A DNA stretch of 64,000 nucleotides from Microbacterium sp. Leaf288 (GCF_001422925.1 NZ_LMNI01000010.1:62001-126000), one strand, 5' to 3'. Shown: positions 53,746 to 62,856, counted from the first letter of the stretch. Numbers and translations: made by a program. The notes: a model not told the origin generated them from the sequence alone.

Positions 53746-55083
53746 ATGCTCCAGCACCTCGACGCACTCGACCATTGGCGGACCCTGCCCATCAAGCAGC
53801 AGCCGCAGTGGTATGACGCGGACGCGGTGGCGGAGGCATCCGCGGAACTTGCGACGCTGCCGCCGCTCGTCTTCGCCGGTGAGGTCGACAACCTCCGCGA
53901 CCGCCTCGCGCGTGCCGCGTCGGGCAAGGCGTTCCTCCTGCAGGGCGGCGACTGCGCCGAGACCTTCGCCGGCGCGACCGCCGAGCAGATCCGCAACCGC
54001 ATCAAGACGGTGCTGCAGATGGCCGTCGTGCTCACGTACGGCGCCTCGATGCCCGTCGTCAAGATGGGCCGCATGGCGGGCCAGTTCGCCAAGCCCCGTT
54101 CGAGCGACACCGAGACCCGCGGCGACGTCACGCTGCCGGCCTACCGCGGCGACATCGTCAACGGCTACGACTTCACCGAGGCGTCGCGCAAGGCCGACCC
54201 CAACCGGCTGCTCAAGGGCTACCACACGGCCGCGTCGACCATCAATCTCATCCGCGCGTTCACGCAGGGCGGCTTCGCCGACCTCCGTGAGGTGCACTCC
54301 TGGAATAAGGGCTTCGCGTCGAACCCCGCCAACCAGCAGTACGAGCGCCTCGCCACCGAGATCGACCGTGCCATCAAGTTCATGGAGGCGGCGGGCGCCG
54401 ACTTCGACGAGCTGAAGCGGGTCGAGTTCTACACCGGCCACGAGGGCCTGCTCATGGACTACGAGCGGCCCATGACGCGCATCGACTCGCGCACGAACAC
54501 GCCCTACAACACGTCGGCGCACTTCCTGTGGATCGGCGAGCGCACCCGCGAACTCGACGGTGCGCACGTCGATTACTTCTCGAAGATCCGCAACCCCATC
54601 GGCGTCAAGCTCGGCCCGACCACGTCGGCCGACACGGCGCTCGCGCTCATCGACAAGCTCGACCCGAACCGCGAGCCCGGCCGCCTCACGTTCATCACGC
54701 GCATGGGTGCCGGCAAGATCCGCGACGCGCTGCCGCCGCTGCTCGAGGCCGTGAAGGACTCGGGCGCGACCCCGCTGTGGGTCACCGACCCGATGCACGG
54801 CAACGGCATCACGACCCCGACCGGCTACAAGACGCGTCGCTTCGACGACGTCGTGGACGAGGTCCGCGGCTTCTTCGAGGCGCACCGCTCGGTCGGCACG
54901 TTCCCCGGTGGCATCCACGTCGAGCTCACCGGTGACGATGTCACCGAGTGCCTCGGCGGCTCCGAGCAGATCGACGAGGCTACCCTCGCCACGCGCTACG
55001 AGTCGCTGTGCGACCCGCGCCTGAACCACATGCAGTCGCTCGAGCTCGCCTTCCTCGTCGCCGAGGAGCTCGAGAAGCGCTGA
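53746..55083 (+). CDS. aroG: class II DAHP synthase (first step of the shikimate pathway)
   Basis: A 445-residue enzyme that joins phosphoenolpyruvate and erythrose-4-phosphate. Class II hallmarks: FLLQGGDCAETFAGATAEQI (metal Cys), VVKMGRMAGQFAKPR, and VTDPMHGNGITTPTGYKTR near the C-terminus, with HVELTGDDVTECLGG. In mycobacteria aroG is paired with a chorismate mutase; none is adjacent here. A strong terminator follows. Confidence 0.95.
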   Translation: MLQHLDALDHWRTLPIKQQPQWYDADAVAEASAELATLPPLVFAGEVDNLRDRLARAASGKAFLLQGGDCAETFAGATAEQIRNRIKTVLQMAVVLTYGASMPVVKMGRMAGQFAKPRSSDTETRGDVTLPAYRGDIVNGYDFTEASRKADPNRLLKGYHTAASTINLIRAFTQGGFADLREVHSWNKGFASNPANQQYERLATEIDRAIKFMEAAGADFDELKRVEFYTGHEGLLMDYERPMTRIDSRTNTPYNTSAHFLWIGERTRELDGAHVDYFSKIRNPIGVKLGPTTSADTALALIDKLDPNREPGRLTFITRMGAGKIRDALPPLLEAVKDSGATPLWVTDPMHGNGITTPTGYKTRRFDDVVDEVRGFFEAHRSVGTFPGGIHVELTGDDVTECLGGSEQIDEATLATRYESLCDPRLNHMQSLELAFLVAEELEKR

Positions 55084-55105
55084 CCTCTCGCGCCTGACAC
55101 GAAGA

Positions 55106-55142
55106 AGATCCCGGATGCCTCGCCTCGAGGCATCCGGGATCT
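55106..55142 (+). terminator. terminator of aroG (inverted GGATGCCTCG pair)
   Basis: AGATCCCGGATGCCTCG and CGAGGCATCCGGGATCT form a perfect 17-bp stem with a CCT loop, 22 bases after the aroG stop, then CTCTGTTCCT. Confidence 0.85.
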
Positions 55143-55198
55143 CTCTGTTCCTCCCCTCCTGTGCCGGCTCTGTCCCCGTCGCGGTCGCCGTCGGCGAC

Positions 55199-55251
55199 GA
55201 GACCGCGCGATAGCACCGCAGACCGAGGCTTGACGGTGCTGTTGCGAGGTC
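55199..55251. repeat. family B palindrome, upstream copy 1
   Basis: GAGACCGCGCGATAGCACCG pairs with CGGTGCTGTTGCGAGGTC, allowing two G-T pairs and one mismatch. It begins about 57 bases after the aroG terminator. The interval 55143-55475 contains no gene. Confidence 0.75.
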
Positions 55252-55359
55252 CCCTCGCGATTGCGTGCGGGACAACGGGATGCCTCGGCCCGCAGCATCC
55301 GGAATCCTCGCCGCTCAGCTGTTCTGTGCGACGCCGTCGCGGCCTCCGGCCCCCCGGGC

Positions 55360-55420
55360 GACGAGACCGCGCGATAGCACCGCCGACCTGGGGGCGACGG
55401 TGCTGTTGCGCGGTCTCGCG
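55360..55420. repeat. family B palindrome, upstream copy 2
   Basis: GACGAGACCGCGCGATAGC through to ACCG pairs with CGGTGCTGTTGCGCGGTCTC, only the middle bases being wobble pairs. It is 56 bases before the start of the nuclease-like gene and about 160 bases from copy 1. Confidence 0.8.
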
Positions 55421-55475
55421 TCGGGGTTGTGGACAATCTCCGCCTCCGTCGACGCAGGCGCGGCAGGATCGACGG

Positions 55476-56432
55476 ATGCCGCGCCGACAACTCCCTGATG
55501 AGCTCAAAGGGTTCGCGTTCACGACCGCAGAGGCACGTGATCGTGGCGTCGACCGGGGGAGGTTGCGGGGGAAGGATGTCGTGAATCCGCATCATGGCAT
55601 CCACATCGCGGCGGAGTGCGCGGTCGACGACGACATCATGGCGCGCTGCGAACGACTCATCCCGGCATTGGGGCCGGGGCACTGGTTCAGCCATCGGACG
55701 GCGGCGCGCATCTGGGGGATGCCGCTCCAGCCGGCGTACTCGGCGACCGAAGGGCTGCACGTCCTGTCGGTGGGAACACGCGTGGCGCTGCGCCACGCCG
55801 GCGTGATCGGTTGGGTGACGTCTGCTGATCCGGTGCAGCGGGAGATGTTCGGCCTGCTCCCGGTGGTCTCGCCTGCCGACGTCTGGTGTCAGCTCGCCCA
55901 GCGTGGCGCGGTCGTCGGTGGCGCGCTGATCGCGCACGAGTGGCTCGTCGCGGCCGCGGACTACCTCCTGACCGGTAAGCGGCAACCCGACGGGACGCGT
56001 GGCACGCCGCCGTGCACCGTCGACGACCTGGAGGCCGCGATCTTCCGCCGTGGTCGTGGGCGAGGCACCGCGGCGCTCCGCCGGGCCCTCTCCGACGCCC
56101 GTTCTCCGGTGGACTCTCCCTACGAGACACGGACGCGGCTCGGCCTGGTCGCACACGGGCTGCCCGAACCGCAGGTGCAGGTGCCGGTCGAGACCACCGA
56201 AGGGCGGCGGCACGCGGACCTGGGGTATCCGAGCCGGAAGCTGCTCATCGAGTATCAGGGGGAGGAGCACCGCAGCTCGCGCAAGAGGTGGCTCAGCGAT
56301 CTGACACGCGTGCAGCTGTTCCAGGACGCGGGGTACGAGGTCTTCCTGATCGGCGCCGACGATGTCGACCCGGACTGTTCCGCCCTCGCCGCGCGCGTGA
56401 GACGCGCCCTGAGCCGCGAGACCGCACGTTAG
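55476..56432 (+). CDS. second nuclease-like protein with AbiEi-type N-terminus and DUF559/Vsr-like C-terminus
   Basis: A 318-residue protein. The first 170 residues have an AbiEi-like wing (FTTAEARDRGVDRGRLRGKD, GHWFSHRTAARIWGMPL, LPVVSPADVWCQLA). The C-terminal region is Vsr/DUF559-like: DSPYETRTRLGLVAHGLPEP (Glu217), GRRHADLGYPSRKLLIEYQGEEH (Asp248, Glu259, Gln261) and LFQDAGYEVFLIG, so the PD-(D/E)xK pattern is present with E-x-Q in place of the usual E-x-K. It is not closely alike to the protein at 30535 beyond that plan. The last codons, including the stop, lie inside the first palindrome of the downstream array. Confidence 0.75.
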   Translation: MPRRQLPDELKGFAFTTAEARDRGVDRGRLRGKDVVNPHHGIHIAAECAVDDDIMARCERLIPALGPGHWFSHRTAARIWGMPLQPAYSATEGLHVLSVGTRVALRHAGVIGWVTSADPVQREMFGLLPVVSPADVWCQLAQRGAVVGGALIAHEWLVAAADYLLTGKRQPDGTRGTPPCTVDDLEAAIFRRGRGRGTAALRRALSDARSPVDSPYETRTRLGLVAHGLPEPQVQVPVETTEGRRHADLGYPSRKLLIEYQGEEHRSSRKRWLSDLTRVQLFQDAGYEVFLIGADDVDPDCSALAARVRRALSRETAR

Positions 56433-56903
56433 CACCGGGTCCGGGCGCCTTGTGGTGCTGTTGCGAGGTCTCGTCGCGATAGGCGGGAGATCAGCGGATG
56501 CTGCTGCCCGCGGCATCCCGCACCCAGACGCCTGTTGTGCCAGCGTGTGAGCCGCGAGACCGCACGTTAGCACCGGGTGCGGGCGCCTTGTGGTGCTGTT
56601 GTGAGGTCTCGTCGCGATGGGCGGGAGATCAGCGGATGCTGCTGCCCGCGGCATCCCGCACCGCGGGCGTCTGTTGCGCCAGCGTGTGAGCCGCGAGACC
56701 GCACGATAGCACCGGGTGCGGGCGCCTTGCGGTGCTGTTGCGAGGTCTCGTCGCGATGGGCGGGAGATCAGCGGATGCTGCTGCCCGCGGCATCCCGCAC
56801 CGCGGGCGTCTGTTGCGCCAGTGTGTGAGCCGCGAGACCGCACGATAGCACCGGGTGCGGGCGCCTTGTGGTGCTGTTGCGAGGTCTCGTCGCGATGGGC
56901 GGG
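56411..56903. repeat. family B palindrome array, 139-bp tandem units
   Basis: Four copies of a unit starting GAGCCGCGAGACCGCAC begin at 56411, 56549, 56688 and 56827, so the period is 138-139 bases. Each contains GAGACCGCACGATAGCACC paired with GGTGCTGTTGCGAGGTCTC (15 Watson-Crick and 2 wobble pairs of 19), followed by a common spacer with GCGGATGCTGCTGCCCGCGG. The spacers are nearly identical, so this is not a CRISPR array. The fourth unit is cut short before the kinase gene. Confidence 0.9.
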
Positions 56904-56954
56904 GAGGAGACCACCTCTGCGCCGACCGCGCTCCGAGGGGGCGCCGGGAATACG

Positions 56955-58910
56955 TCAGAGGGCGGCGGCGATGCGCAGCGAGATGACGGTGCCCTTGGGC
57001 TCCATGTCGCCGGCGTCCGGCTTCTGCGACTCGACCTGGGTGAACGGGTCGGGGAAGGCGTCCCAGCGGTCGTCGTAGTCGATCGTGAATCCGGCGTTCG
57101 AGGCGGCCTGGCGGGCCTCGGCCAGCGTCATGCCCTCGAAGTCGGGGACCTCGAACAGCGCGGGACCGGTCGACACGACGAGGGTCACGGTGTCGCCGGG
57201 GGCGAGCGGGCTGCCGTCCTCCTTGCCGAGGACTCGGATCACGCGCTCGGCCTTGACCGAATCGCTGGACTCGGTCTGGCTGGGGTCGGCGACGACGAGC
57301 CCGAGGCCCTCGAGCGTGCTGCGCGCCTTGCCCTCGCTCTCGCCCGCGACGTTCGGGAGCGGGCCGAGCGACACCTGAAGACGCGCGGTGTCGCCCTGGT
57401 GGACGGTGCAGCCGTCCATGCATGCGACGTCCTGCGATCCGTCCTCGGGCGCGCCCGCGGGGCGGATGGTCACGCCGATCACGACGTCGGGGGCGGCGTC
57501 GGTGAAGAACTTGGCGCTCTCATCGGGCACAGACACGGATTGGGCCTGGAGCGCTGCGCGCGCGTCGGCATCGGGCATTCCCGCGAACGACGGGAAAGTC
57601 GCCTCCTGCGGGCCGAGCGACACGTAGACGTCGACCTCGGCGCCCTTGTCGACGCGGGTGCCGCCGCCGGGGTCGCTGCGGATGACCTGGCCCGTCGCGA
57701 CCTCGAGGCTGTACTCGCCCTGCTGCACGGCGACGAGGGAGTCCTCTTGAAGGCGTGCGGATGCCTCGTCGAAGCTCATGCCCGTGACATCGGCGACGGC
57801 GACCATCGACCCGGGTCCGGAACCGAACCACCACCCGAGCCCGCCCGCGAGCGCGGCGAGCACGAGCACGAGCGCGACGAGCCAGGCGCCCCGGGACCGG
57901 CGGCGCTGCGTGGCGCGGCGAAGCCGGCCGGCGTTGTCGACCTCCGCCATCGTCGCGACCGGGCCGGTGGCCGTGCTGGGCAGCACCGCGGTGAGCTCGC
58001 CGGTGGCGGCGACGTCGTCGCGGACGATGCCGATCGGGCCGGTGCGGGCGACGACGGGGGAGATGCCCAGCTCGCGCTCGATGTCGTGCAGACGCTGCAG
58101 CATCTCGCGCGCATCGATGGGCCGCTCGTCGGGCGACTTCTCGGTCGCCCACAGGACGAGCTCGTCGAGCGGCTCGGGAACGCCCGGATTCTTCACGCTC
58201 GGGCGCGGCACCGAGTCGGTGGCGTGCTGGAAGGCGATCTGCATGGGCTGCTCGCCCTTGTAGGGCTGCTCGCCGGTGAGCATCTCGTACAGCATGATGC
58301 CGATGGCGTAGATGTCGCTGCGGGCGTCGGCCGTGCCGCGCGTGACGAGCTCGGGGGCGAGGTACGCGATCGTGCCGAGCAGCTGGGCGCCCGACGCGGT
58401 GTTCGCGGTCGTGGCCCGGGCGAGGCCGAAGTCGCCGATCTTGATGCGGCCGTCCTCGGCGAGGAGCACGTTCTCGGGCTTGACGTCGCGGTGCACGATA
58501 CCGGCCTTGTGCGCGGCGGCGAGGCCCGACAGCACGGCGTCGAGGATGGCGACCGCCTGCGGGATGGTCAGCCGGCGCTGCTCGCGCAGGAGCTCGCGCA
58601 GTGTGATGCCGGGCAGGTACTCCATGACGAGGTACGCCATGTCGCCGTCCTGGCCCTGATCGAACACGTTGACGACGTGCGGATCGGCGAGACGGGCGGC
58701 CGCGCGGGCCTCCTGGATGAACCGGCTCTGGAAGACCGTGTCATCGCTCAGATGCGAGTGCATGACCTTAAGCGCGACCCGCCGCTCGAGACGCAGATCG
58801 GTCGCCACGTACACCGTGGCCATGCCGCCGCGGGCGATGCGAGCACGCACCCGGTACCGGCCGTCGACGAGACGGCCGATCAGCGGGTCCGTCTGCTGAC
58901 TCGTGCTCAC
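56955..58910 (-). CDS. PASTA-domain Ser/Thr protein kinase (PknL/PknB-like)
   Basis: A 651-residue receptor kinase. Kinase domain (residues about 20-280): P-loop ARGGMATVY, Lys48 in VALKV, catalytic HRDVKPEN (Asp142), DFG at 160-162, and PELVTRGTADARSDIY. A juxtamembrane region is followed by one membrane helix (about 347-368) and four extracellular PASTA repeats, which bind peptidoglycan fragments or lipid II. Position beside aroG, Rv2175c-like and idsA genes points to PknL. GTG start at 58910. It probably controls growth and division genes and could phosphorylate GarA or the Rv2175c-like protein. Confidence 0.9.
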   Translation of the reverse strand: MSTSQQTDPLIGRLVDGRYRVRARIARGGMATVYVATDLRLERRVALKVMHSHLSDDTVFQSRFIQEARAAARLADPHVVNVFDQGQDGDMAYLVMEYLPGITLRELLREQRRLTIPQAVAILDAVLSGLAAAHKAGIVHRDVKPENVLLAEDGRIKIGDFGLARATTANTASGAQLLGTIAYLAPELVTRGTADARSDIYAIGIMLYEMLTGEQPYKGEQPMQIAFQHATDSVPRPSVKNPGVPEPLDELVLWATEKSPDERPIDAREMLQRLHDIERELGISPVVARTGPIGIVRDDVAATGELTAVLPSTATGPVATMAEVDNAGRLRRATQRRRSRGAWLVALVLVLAALAGGLGWWFGSGPGSMVAVADVTGMSFDEASARLQEDSLVAVQQGEYSLEVATGQVIRSDPGGGTRVDKGAEVDVYVSLGPQEATFPSFAGMPDADARAALQAQSVSVPDESAKFFTDAAPDVVIGVTIRPAGAPEDGSQDVACMDGCTVHQGDTARLQVSLGPLPNVAGESEGKARSTLEGLGLVVADPSQTESSDSVKAERVIRVLGKEDGSPLAPGDTVTLVVSTGPALFEVPDFEGMTLAEARQAASNAGFTIDYDDRWDAFPDPFTQVESQKPDAGDMEPKGTVISLRIAAAL

Positions 58911-58990
58911 CCTGAGAGTCTACGGATCCGTGCCTGCGAGCCGGGGGAGCGGCTCACCCGGCGAGACCGCATTGTGACGGATGCCTCGGC

Positions 58991-60208
58991 TCAGCCGAGC
59001 GCCGCGAGCCAGGAGTGGGCCGAAGCCTCCCACCTCGCATACGCGTCGGGGTACGCCGAGATCTGCACGGCCTGAGCGGCCTGCGCGAAGGTCAGGCTCT
59101 CCCAGCCGGGGATGTCGAGCAGTCCGCGCGTGCGGGATCCGTTGGGGTCGCCGGCTCCGCCGAAGAAGACGCGCGTCGCGCGCGCGGCATCCTGCACCTC
59201 CGCGGCGGTGCCCCAGCCGTAACTGGGACGCTGTTGGAACAGGCCGAGCGAGTCGCGGTCGCCGAACGTCACATTGCGCAGCGACGACTCCTGCATCGCG
59301 GTGCCGAGTGCGATGGCGATGCCGCGGTCCGAGACGCCGAGTTCACGGCCGATGCGGACGATCAGCTGCGCGTTGGCGACCTGCTCGGCCGTGAGCCCGG
59401 GCACCGACGGTGCCGAGCCCGGGATCTTGATGGTCTGCCCGGGGTAGATGATCGACGACCAGCCGAGCCCGTTGGCCGAGAGCACGGCGTTCGTCGTCAC
59501 GCCGTACCGCTTCGCGATCGAGCTGATCGTCTCGCCGGCCGCGATGGTGTGCGAGCCGCCCGCCGACGTGTTCGGAGCGGGAGCGGGCGCAGGGGCAGGT
59601 GCCGGAGCGGGAACGGATGCCGCGGGCGCGGCCGCGCCGGGGATCCTGATGGTCTGCCCGGGGTAGATGATCGACGACCAGCCGAGCCCGTTGGCCGAGA
59701 GCACCGCGTTCGTCGTGATGCCGTGCCGCTTGGCGATCGCGCTGACCGTGTCGCCGCGCTGCACGGTGTACGTGCCTGTCGACGGGGTCGGTGCGGGAGC
59801 GGCCGGCGCCGGTGCGGCGGCCGCGCTGAGCTTGAGCACCTGGCCCGGGTAGATGGTCGACGACCACCCGAGCCCGTTGAGGGCGAGCACGTCGTTGGTG
59901 CGGAGCCCGAAGCGCGCCGCGATGCGGCCCACGGTGTCGCCGCGCTGCACGGTGTACGTCGCAGGTGCTGTCTCGGTGGTCACGCGGACGGCGGGCAGTG
60001 CGGCGACGCGGGGGACACTCGCGGCCGTCGCAGCGAACGTGCGCGGCACGCTCAGGGGCGCAGCATCCGTCGTCGCCGCATGAGCGGGCACCGCCGACAG
60101 TGTCAGTGCGATCGACCCGGCGACGGCCACCGGCACGCCGGTGAGGAGCGCGCGCGACGGGATGCCTGCCTGCTGGACACGATTCCTGGTACTGCGGACC
60201 TGTCGCAC
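58991..60208 (-). CDS. secreted LysM protein with lysozyme-like C-terminus
   Basis: A 405-residue exported cell-wall protein. A signal peptide is visible (hydrophobic stretch up to SAVPAHAATTD). Three LysM domains follow (each with TYTVQRGDTVGRIAARFG or HTIAAGETISSIAKRYG, and GLGWSSxIYPGQ), joined by Ala/Pro linkers. The C-terminal 130 residues are lysozyme/transglycosylase-like, with LGTAMQESSLRNVTFGDRDS and LGLFQQRPSYGWG. A perfect TTGACA lies on the minus strand at 60265-60260 as a -35 element. It is 80 bp from the kinase start on the same strand, and may process peptidoglycan at division. Confidence 0.85.
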   Translation of the reverse strand: MRQVRSTRNRVQQAGIPSRALLTGVPVAVAGSIALTLSAVPAHAATTDAAPLSVPRTFAATAASVPRVAALPAVRVTTETAPATYTVQRGDTVGRIAARFGLRTNDVLALNGLGWSSTIYPGQVLKLSAAAAPAPAAPAPTPSTGTYTVQRGDTVSAIAKRHGITTNAVLSANGLGWSSIIYPGQTIRIPGAAAPAASVPAPAPAPAPAPAPNTSAGGSHTIAAGETISSIAKRYGVTTNAVLSANGLGWSSIIYPGQTIKIPGSAPSVPGLTAEQVANAQLIVRIGRELGVSDRGIAIALGTAMQESSLRNVTFGDRDSLGLFQQRPSYGWGTAAEVQDAARATRVFFGGAGDPNGSRTRGLLDIPGWESLTFAQAAQAVQISAYPDAYARWEASAHSWLAALG

Positions 60209-60351
60209 GAGTTTCCCCCCTCAGTCGACTCCGAGAACCGTGTCACGGATGTTTATTGGTGTCAACAGGTGTTATTAGGAGGGGTTTCTGTTACTGATGT
60301 GGCCAGAGTGTGGTGGACGAGTGCCCGATCCGATCTGAGATAGTTGCTTTC

Positions 60352-60702
60352 GTGACCTCTGACGCCGCTCCGCGCTTCGAGACCGATTGGCTCACCCTGC
60401 CCGACCTCGTGGAGGTGCTCGGCGAACCGCTCGGCCGCGTGCGCCGGCTGCTCGACGACTACTACCTGGTCGGGTCCAAGCGCGACGGCGTCTTCAAGGT
60501 GCCGTCCGTCTTCGTGGTCGACGGGCACCCCCTGTCGTCGCTGCGGGGCACCGTGTTCGTGCTGCACGACGCCGGCTTCTCGGACGACGAGGCGATCGAC
60601 TGGCTGCTGTCTCCGGAGGAGTCCCTCGGCCATGCCCCGATCGAGTCGCTCCTGGCCGGGCGCAAGAGCGAGGTCCGCCGGATCGCCCGCACCCTCGCCT
60701 GA
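60352..60702 (+). CDS. Rv2175c-like DNA-binding protein
   Basis: A 116-residue protein with an N-terminal winged-helix part (TDWLTLPDLVEVLGEPLGRVRRLLDDYYLVG) and a C-terminal Rv2175c domain (FVVDGHPLSSLRGTVFVLHDAGFSDDEAIDWLL). The M. tuberculosis relative is a substrate of PknL, the kinase encoded nearby there as here. GTG at 60352 was taken; GTG at 60310 is possible, with AGGAGGGG 27 bases upstream. The last bases meet the convergent polyprenyl synthase gene. Confidence 0.85.
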   Translation: MTSDAAPRFETDWLTLPDLVEVLGEPLGRVRRLLDDYYLVGSKRDGVFKVPSVFVVDGHPLSSLRGTVFVLHDAGFSDDEAIDWLLSPEESLGHAPIESLLAGRKSEVRRIARTLA

Positions 60703-60703
60703 T

Positions 60704-61798
60704 TCAGGTCGTGCGGACGGTCGCGGCGCGCGCGAGGTCGCGCAACTCCCCGACGGCCGCGTTGCCCAGCCGCGCCCCCGAGAGGGCGCGATCGGCCTCG
60801 CGGGCGTAATCGGCGATGAGCCGCTCGACGCGGTCGAGCGCGCCGGTGTCGACGATCGTCCGCTGAAGCGACGCCACTTGGTCGGCGTCGAGACCGGCGT
60901 CGCCGACGAGCTCGTCGACGATGCGGCGCGCGGTCGGCGCGAGCGCCTCCCGCGCGTAGGCGATGAGCACGGTGCGCTTGCCCTCGCGCAGGTCGTCGCC
61001 GGACGGCTTGCCGGTCGCGGCCTCGTCGCCGAACACGCCCAGCACGTCGTCGCGCAGCTGGAACGCCATGCCGAGCGGATGCCCGAACGCGGCCAGCGCG
61101 GCCGCTTGCGCAGCATCCGCCCCCGCGAGAGCCGCGCCGATCGCGAGCGGCTGCTGCACGCTGTAACGCGCGGATTTGAAGGATGCCACCCGCAGCGCCC
61201 GTTCGGCATGCCGGTCGTCGGGCTCGCTCGCGAACGCGGACTCCTCGGCGACGTCGAGAAACTGCCCGAGGGTGACCTCGCGGCGCATCAGCGCGTACTG
61301 GCTCCGCGCGGCGGCGGCCCGTTCGTCGGAGGTCTCGGCGAGCCCCTCCTCGAGGAGGTCGTCGCTCCAGGCGACGAGCAGATCGCCGAGCAGGATCGCG
61401 CCCGAGCGGCCGAAGGCGTCGGCGTCGCCGAGCCAGCCGGCGTCTCGGTGCCCGGCCTCGAGCGCGCGGTGCGCCGACGGGCGGCCGCGGCGCGTGTCGG
61501 AGTTGTCGATGAGGTCGTCGTGCACGAGGGCTGCCGCGTGGAACACCTCGAGGGCGGCGGCCGCGGCGATGACCGGGGCGGGCGGTGCGCCGGCGGGGCC
61601 TGTGGCTTCCTCCACTGCCCTCCACCCGGAGAGGCAGAAACGTCCGCGAAGGCGCTTTCCGCCGGTGACGGCAGCCGCCCCCGCGGCGACGAATCGCGCC
61701 GCTTCGGGGCCGGCATCGGCCACACCCCGGCGTTGAGCCGAGATGAACATGTCCACTCGCTGGGAAATGGCTTCGATCGGCTCAACAGGGGCGGACAC
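60704..61798 (-). CDS. idsA: polyprenyl diphosphate synthase (IdsA-like)
   Basis: A 364-residue trans-prenyltransferase. First Asp-rich motif is HDDLIDNSDTRRG (DDxxD), second is LRDDVLGVFGDEAATGKPSG (DDxxxxxD here). GGKRLRGRFC is the substrate-binding motif. Product length (farnesyl or geranylgeranyl diphosphate) depends on residues before the first motif and cannot be fixed. It feeds quinone, carotenoid or undecaprenyl synthesis. Convergent with the Rv2175c-like gene. Confidence 0.92.
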   Translation of the reverse strand: MSAPVEPIEAISQRVDMFISAQRRGVADAGPEAARFVAAGAAAVTGGKRLRGRFCLSGWRAVEEATGPAGAPPAPVIAAAAALEVFHAAALVHDDLIDNSDTRRGRPSAHRALEAGHRDAGWLGDADAFGRSGAILLGDLLVAWSDDLLEEGLAETSDERAAAARSQYALMRREVTLGQFLDVAEESAFASEPDDRHAERALRVASFKSARYSVQQPLAIGAALAGADAAQAAALAAFGHPLGMAFQLRDDVLGVFGDEAATGKPSGDDLREGKRTVLIAYAREALAPTARRIVDELVGDAGLDADQVASLQRTIVDTGALDRVERLIADYAREADRALSGARLGNAAVGELRDLARAATVRTT

Positions 61799-61861
61799 GG
61801 GCCTAGCCTAGTGAGGAACGGCACGCGTACAATCGAGCCACCGAAGTACAGAGGGGGAAGC

Positions 61862-62227
61862 ATGCCACTCTCCGAACAGGAGCAGCGCCTGCTGGACGAG
61901 ATGGAACGCCATCTCATGCGCAACGACGCGGATGTCGTCAGCGCGCCCCGCGACGGACGCACTCTGAGCTATCGCAACATCGTCTACGGCACGATCCTCG
62001 TGCTGCTCGGACTCGGCGGTCTCATCGTCGGGGTGTCGCAGCAGTTGATCGTCGTCGGGGTCATCGGATTCGTCGTGATGCTGGGTGGGGTGCTCCTCGC
62101 CGTCACACCGGGCCGCGGTCCCGGCAAGATGCGCGTCGAGCCCGAGCGACCGGCCAAACCCCAGAACAACTCTTCGTTCATGGATCGCATGAACGACCGC
62201 TGGGACAAGCGGCAGGAGGAGCGCTGA
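61862..62227 (+). CDS. DUF3040 membrane protein
   Basis: A 121-residue protein. The N-terminus is MPLSEQEQRLLDEMERHLM, the hallmark of DUF3040, and then two membrane helices (NIVYGTILVLLGLGGLIVGV, QQLIVVGVIGFVVMLGGVLL) and a basic tail. The gene is 63 bp from idsA on the opposite strand and has GAGGGGG before the ATG. The family lies beside mraZ in many actinobacteria and may be linked to division; function is not known. Confidence 0.85.
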   Translation: MPLSEQEQRLLDEMERHLMRNDADVVSAPRDGRTLSYRNIVYGTILVLLGLGGLIVGVSQQLIVVGVIGFVVMLGGVLLAVTPGRGPGKMRVEPERPAKPQNNSSFMDRMNDRWDKRQEER

Positions 62228-62254
62228 GCGTCCCCGCCGCCTGAATCGGCACGA

Positions 62255-62286
62255 GAAGCACCGACCTTCGGGTCGGTGCTTTTTTG
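62255..62286 (+). terminator. intrinsic terminator after the DUF3040 gene
   Basis: AAGCACCGACC, TTCG loop, GGTCGGTGCTT followed by a run of T. This is the only hairpin in the window with a clear U-tract. Confidence 0.93.
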
Positions 62287-62356
62287 TTGCCCGCGCGCCG
62301 CCCGTAGATCCCGCCGCAAGGGGCGTGGGGGAGCGCCGGATCACAAATCGGTAGCG

Positions 62357-62384
62357 AAGTGGAGGAGAGTGGAGTAAAGTGGCG
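62357..62384 (+). promoter_or_regulatory. three MraZ-box repeats upstream of mraZ
   Basis: AGTGG starts at 62358, 62368 and 62378, exactly 10 bases apart, each within AGTGGAGGAG-like units. They lie about 41-67 bases before the mraZ start. MraZ proteins bind such GTGG-type direct repeats and repress their own operon, so self-control of the division cluster is likely. Confidence 0.75.
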
Positions 62385-62424
62385 CACAACCCGGGGGGCC
62401 GGACGAAGGGGGTGTGATGTACCG

Positions 62425-62856
62425 ATGCTTTTGGGCACGCACACACCCAAGCTCGATGACAAAGGGCGCGTCATCCTCCCGGCGAAGTTCCGCGACGACC
62501 TTGGTGGGGGTGTCGTCGTGACGCGCGGACAGGATCGCTGCCTGTACGTGTTCAGCGAGAAGGAGTTCGAACGGGTGCACGACCGCATCCGCGAGGCGCC
62601 TCTTGCGAACAAGCAGGCGCGCGACTTCCTGCGCATGTTCCTCTCCGGCGCGAGCGCCGAGAAGCCCGACAGCCAGAACCGCATCACCATCCCCCCTCCG
62701 CTGCGCGCATACGCCGGCCTGGAGCGCGACCTCGTCGTCACCGGCGTAGGCGCCCATGCCGAGATCTGGGACGCCACGGCGTGGAACACCTACGCCGAGG
62801 CCAACGAAGAGAGCTACGCCGAGCTGGAGCAGGAGGTGATTCCGGGCCTGTTCTGA
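62425..62856 (+). CDS. mraZ: MraZ transcriptional regulator of the division cluster
   Basis: A 143-residue protein with two AbrB-like SpoVT repeats: [22 protein letters not shown] and later [24 protein letters not shown]. Oligomeric MraZ binds repeats upstream of its own gene. The start at 62425 ([15 protein letters not shown]) matches the family; in-frame Met codons further up are not used. Followed by rsmH after about 100 bases. Confidence 0.95.
   Translation: MLLGTHTPKLDDKGRVILPAKFRDDLGGGVVVTRGQDRCLYVFSEKEFERVHDRIREAPLANKQARDFLRMFLSGASAEKPDSQNRITIPPPLRAYAGLERDLVVTGVGAHAEIWDATAWNTYAEANEESYAELEQEVIPGLF

Noticed and set aside
56411..56903. Regular 139-bp repeats that could suggest a CRISPR array
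   Set aside because: The spacers are almost identical between units and the period is too long; no cas genes are nearby. It is a tandem duplication of a palindrome unit.
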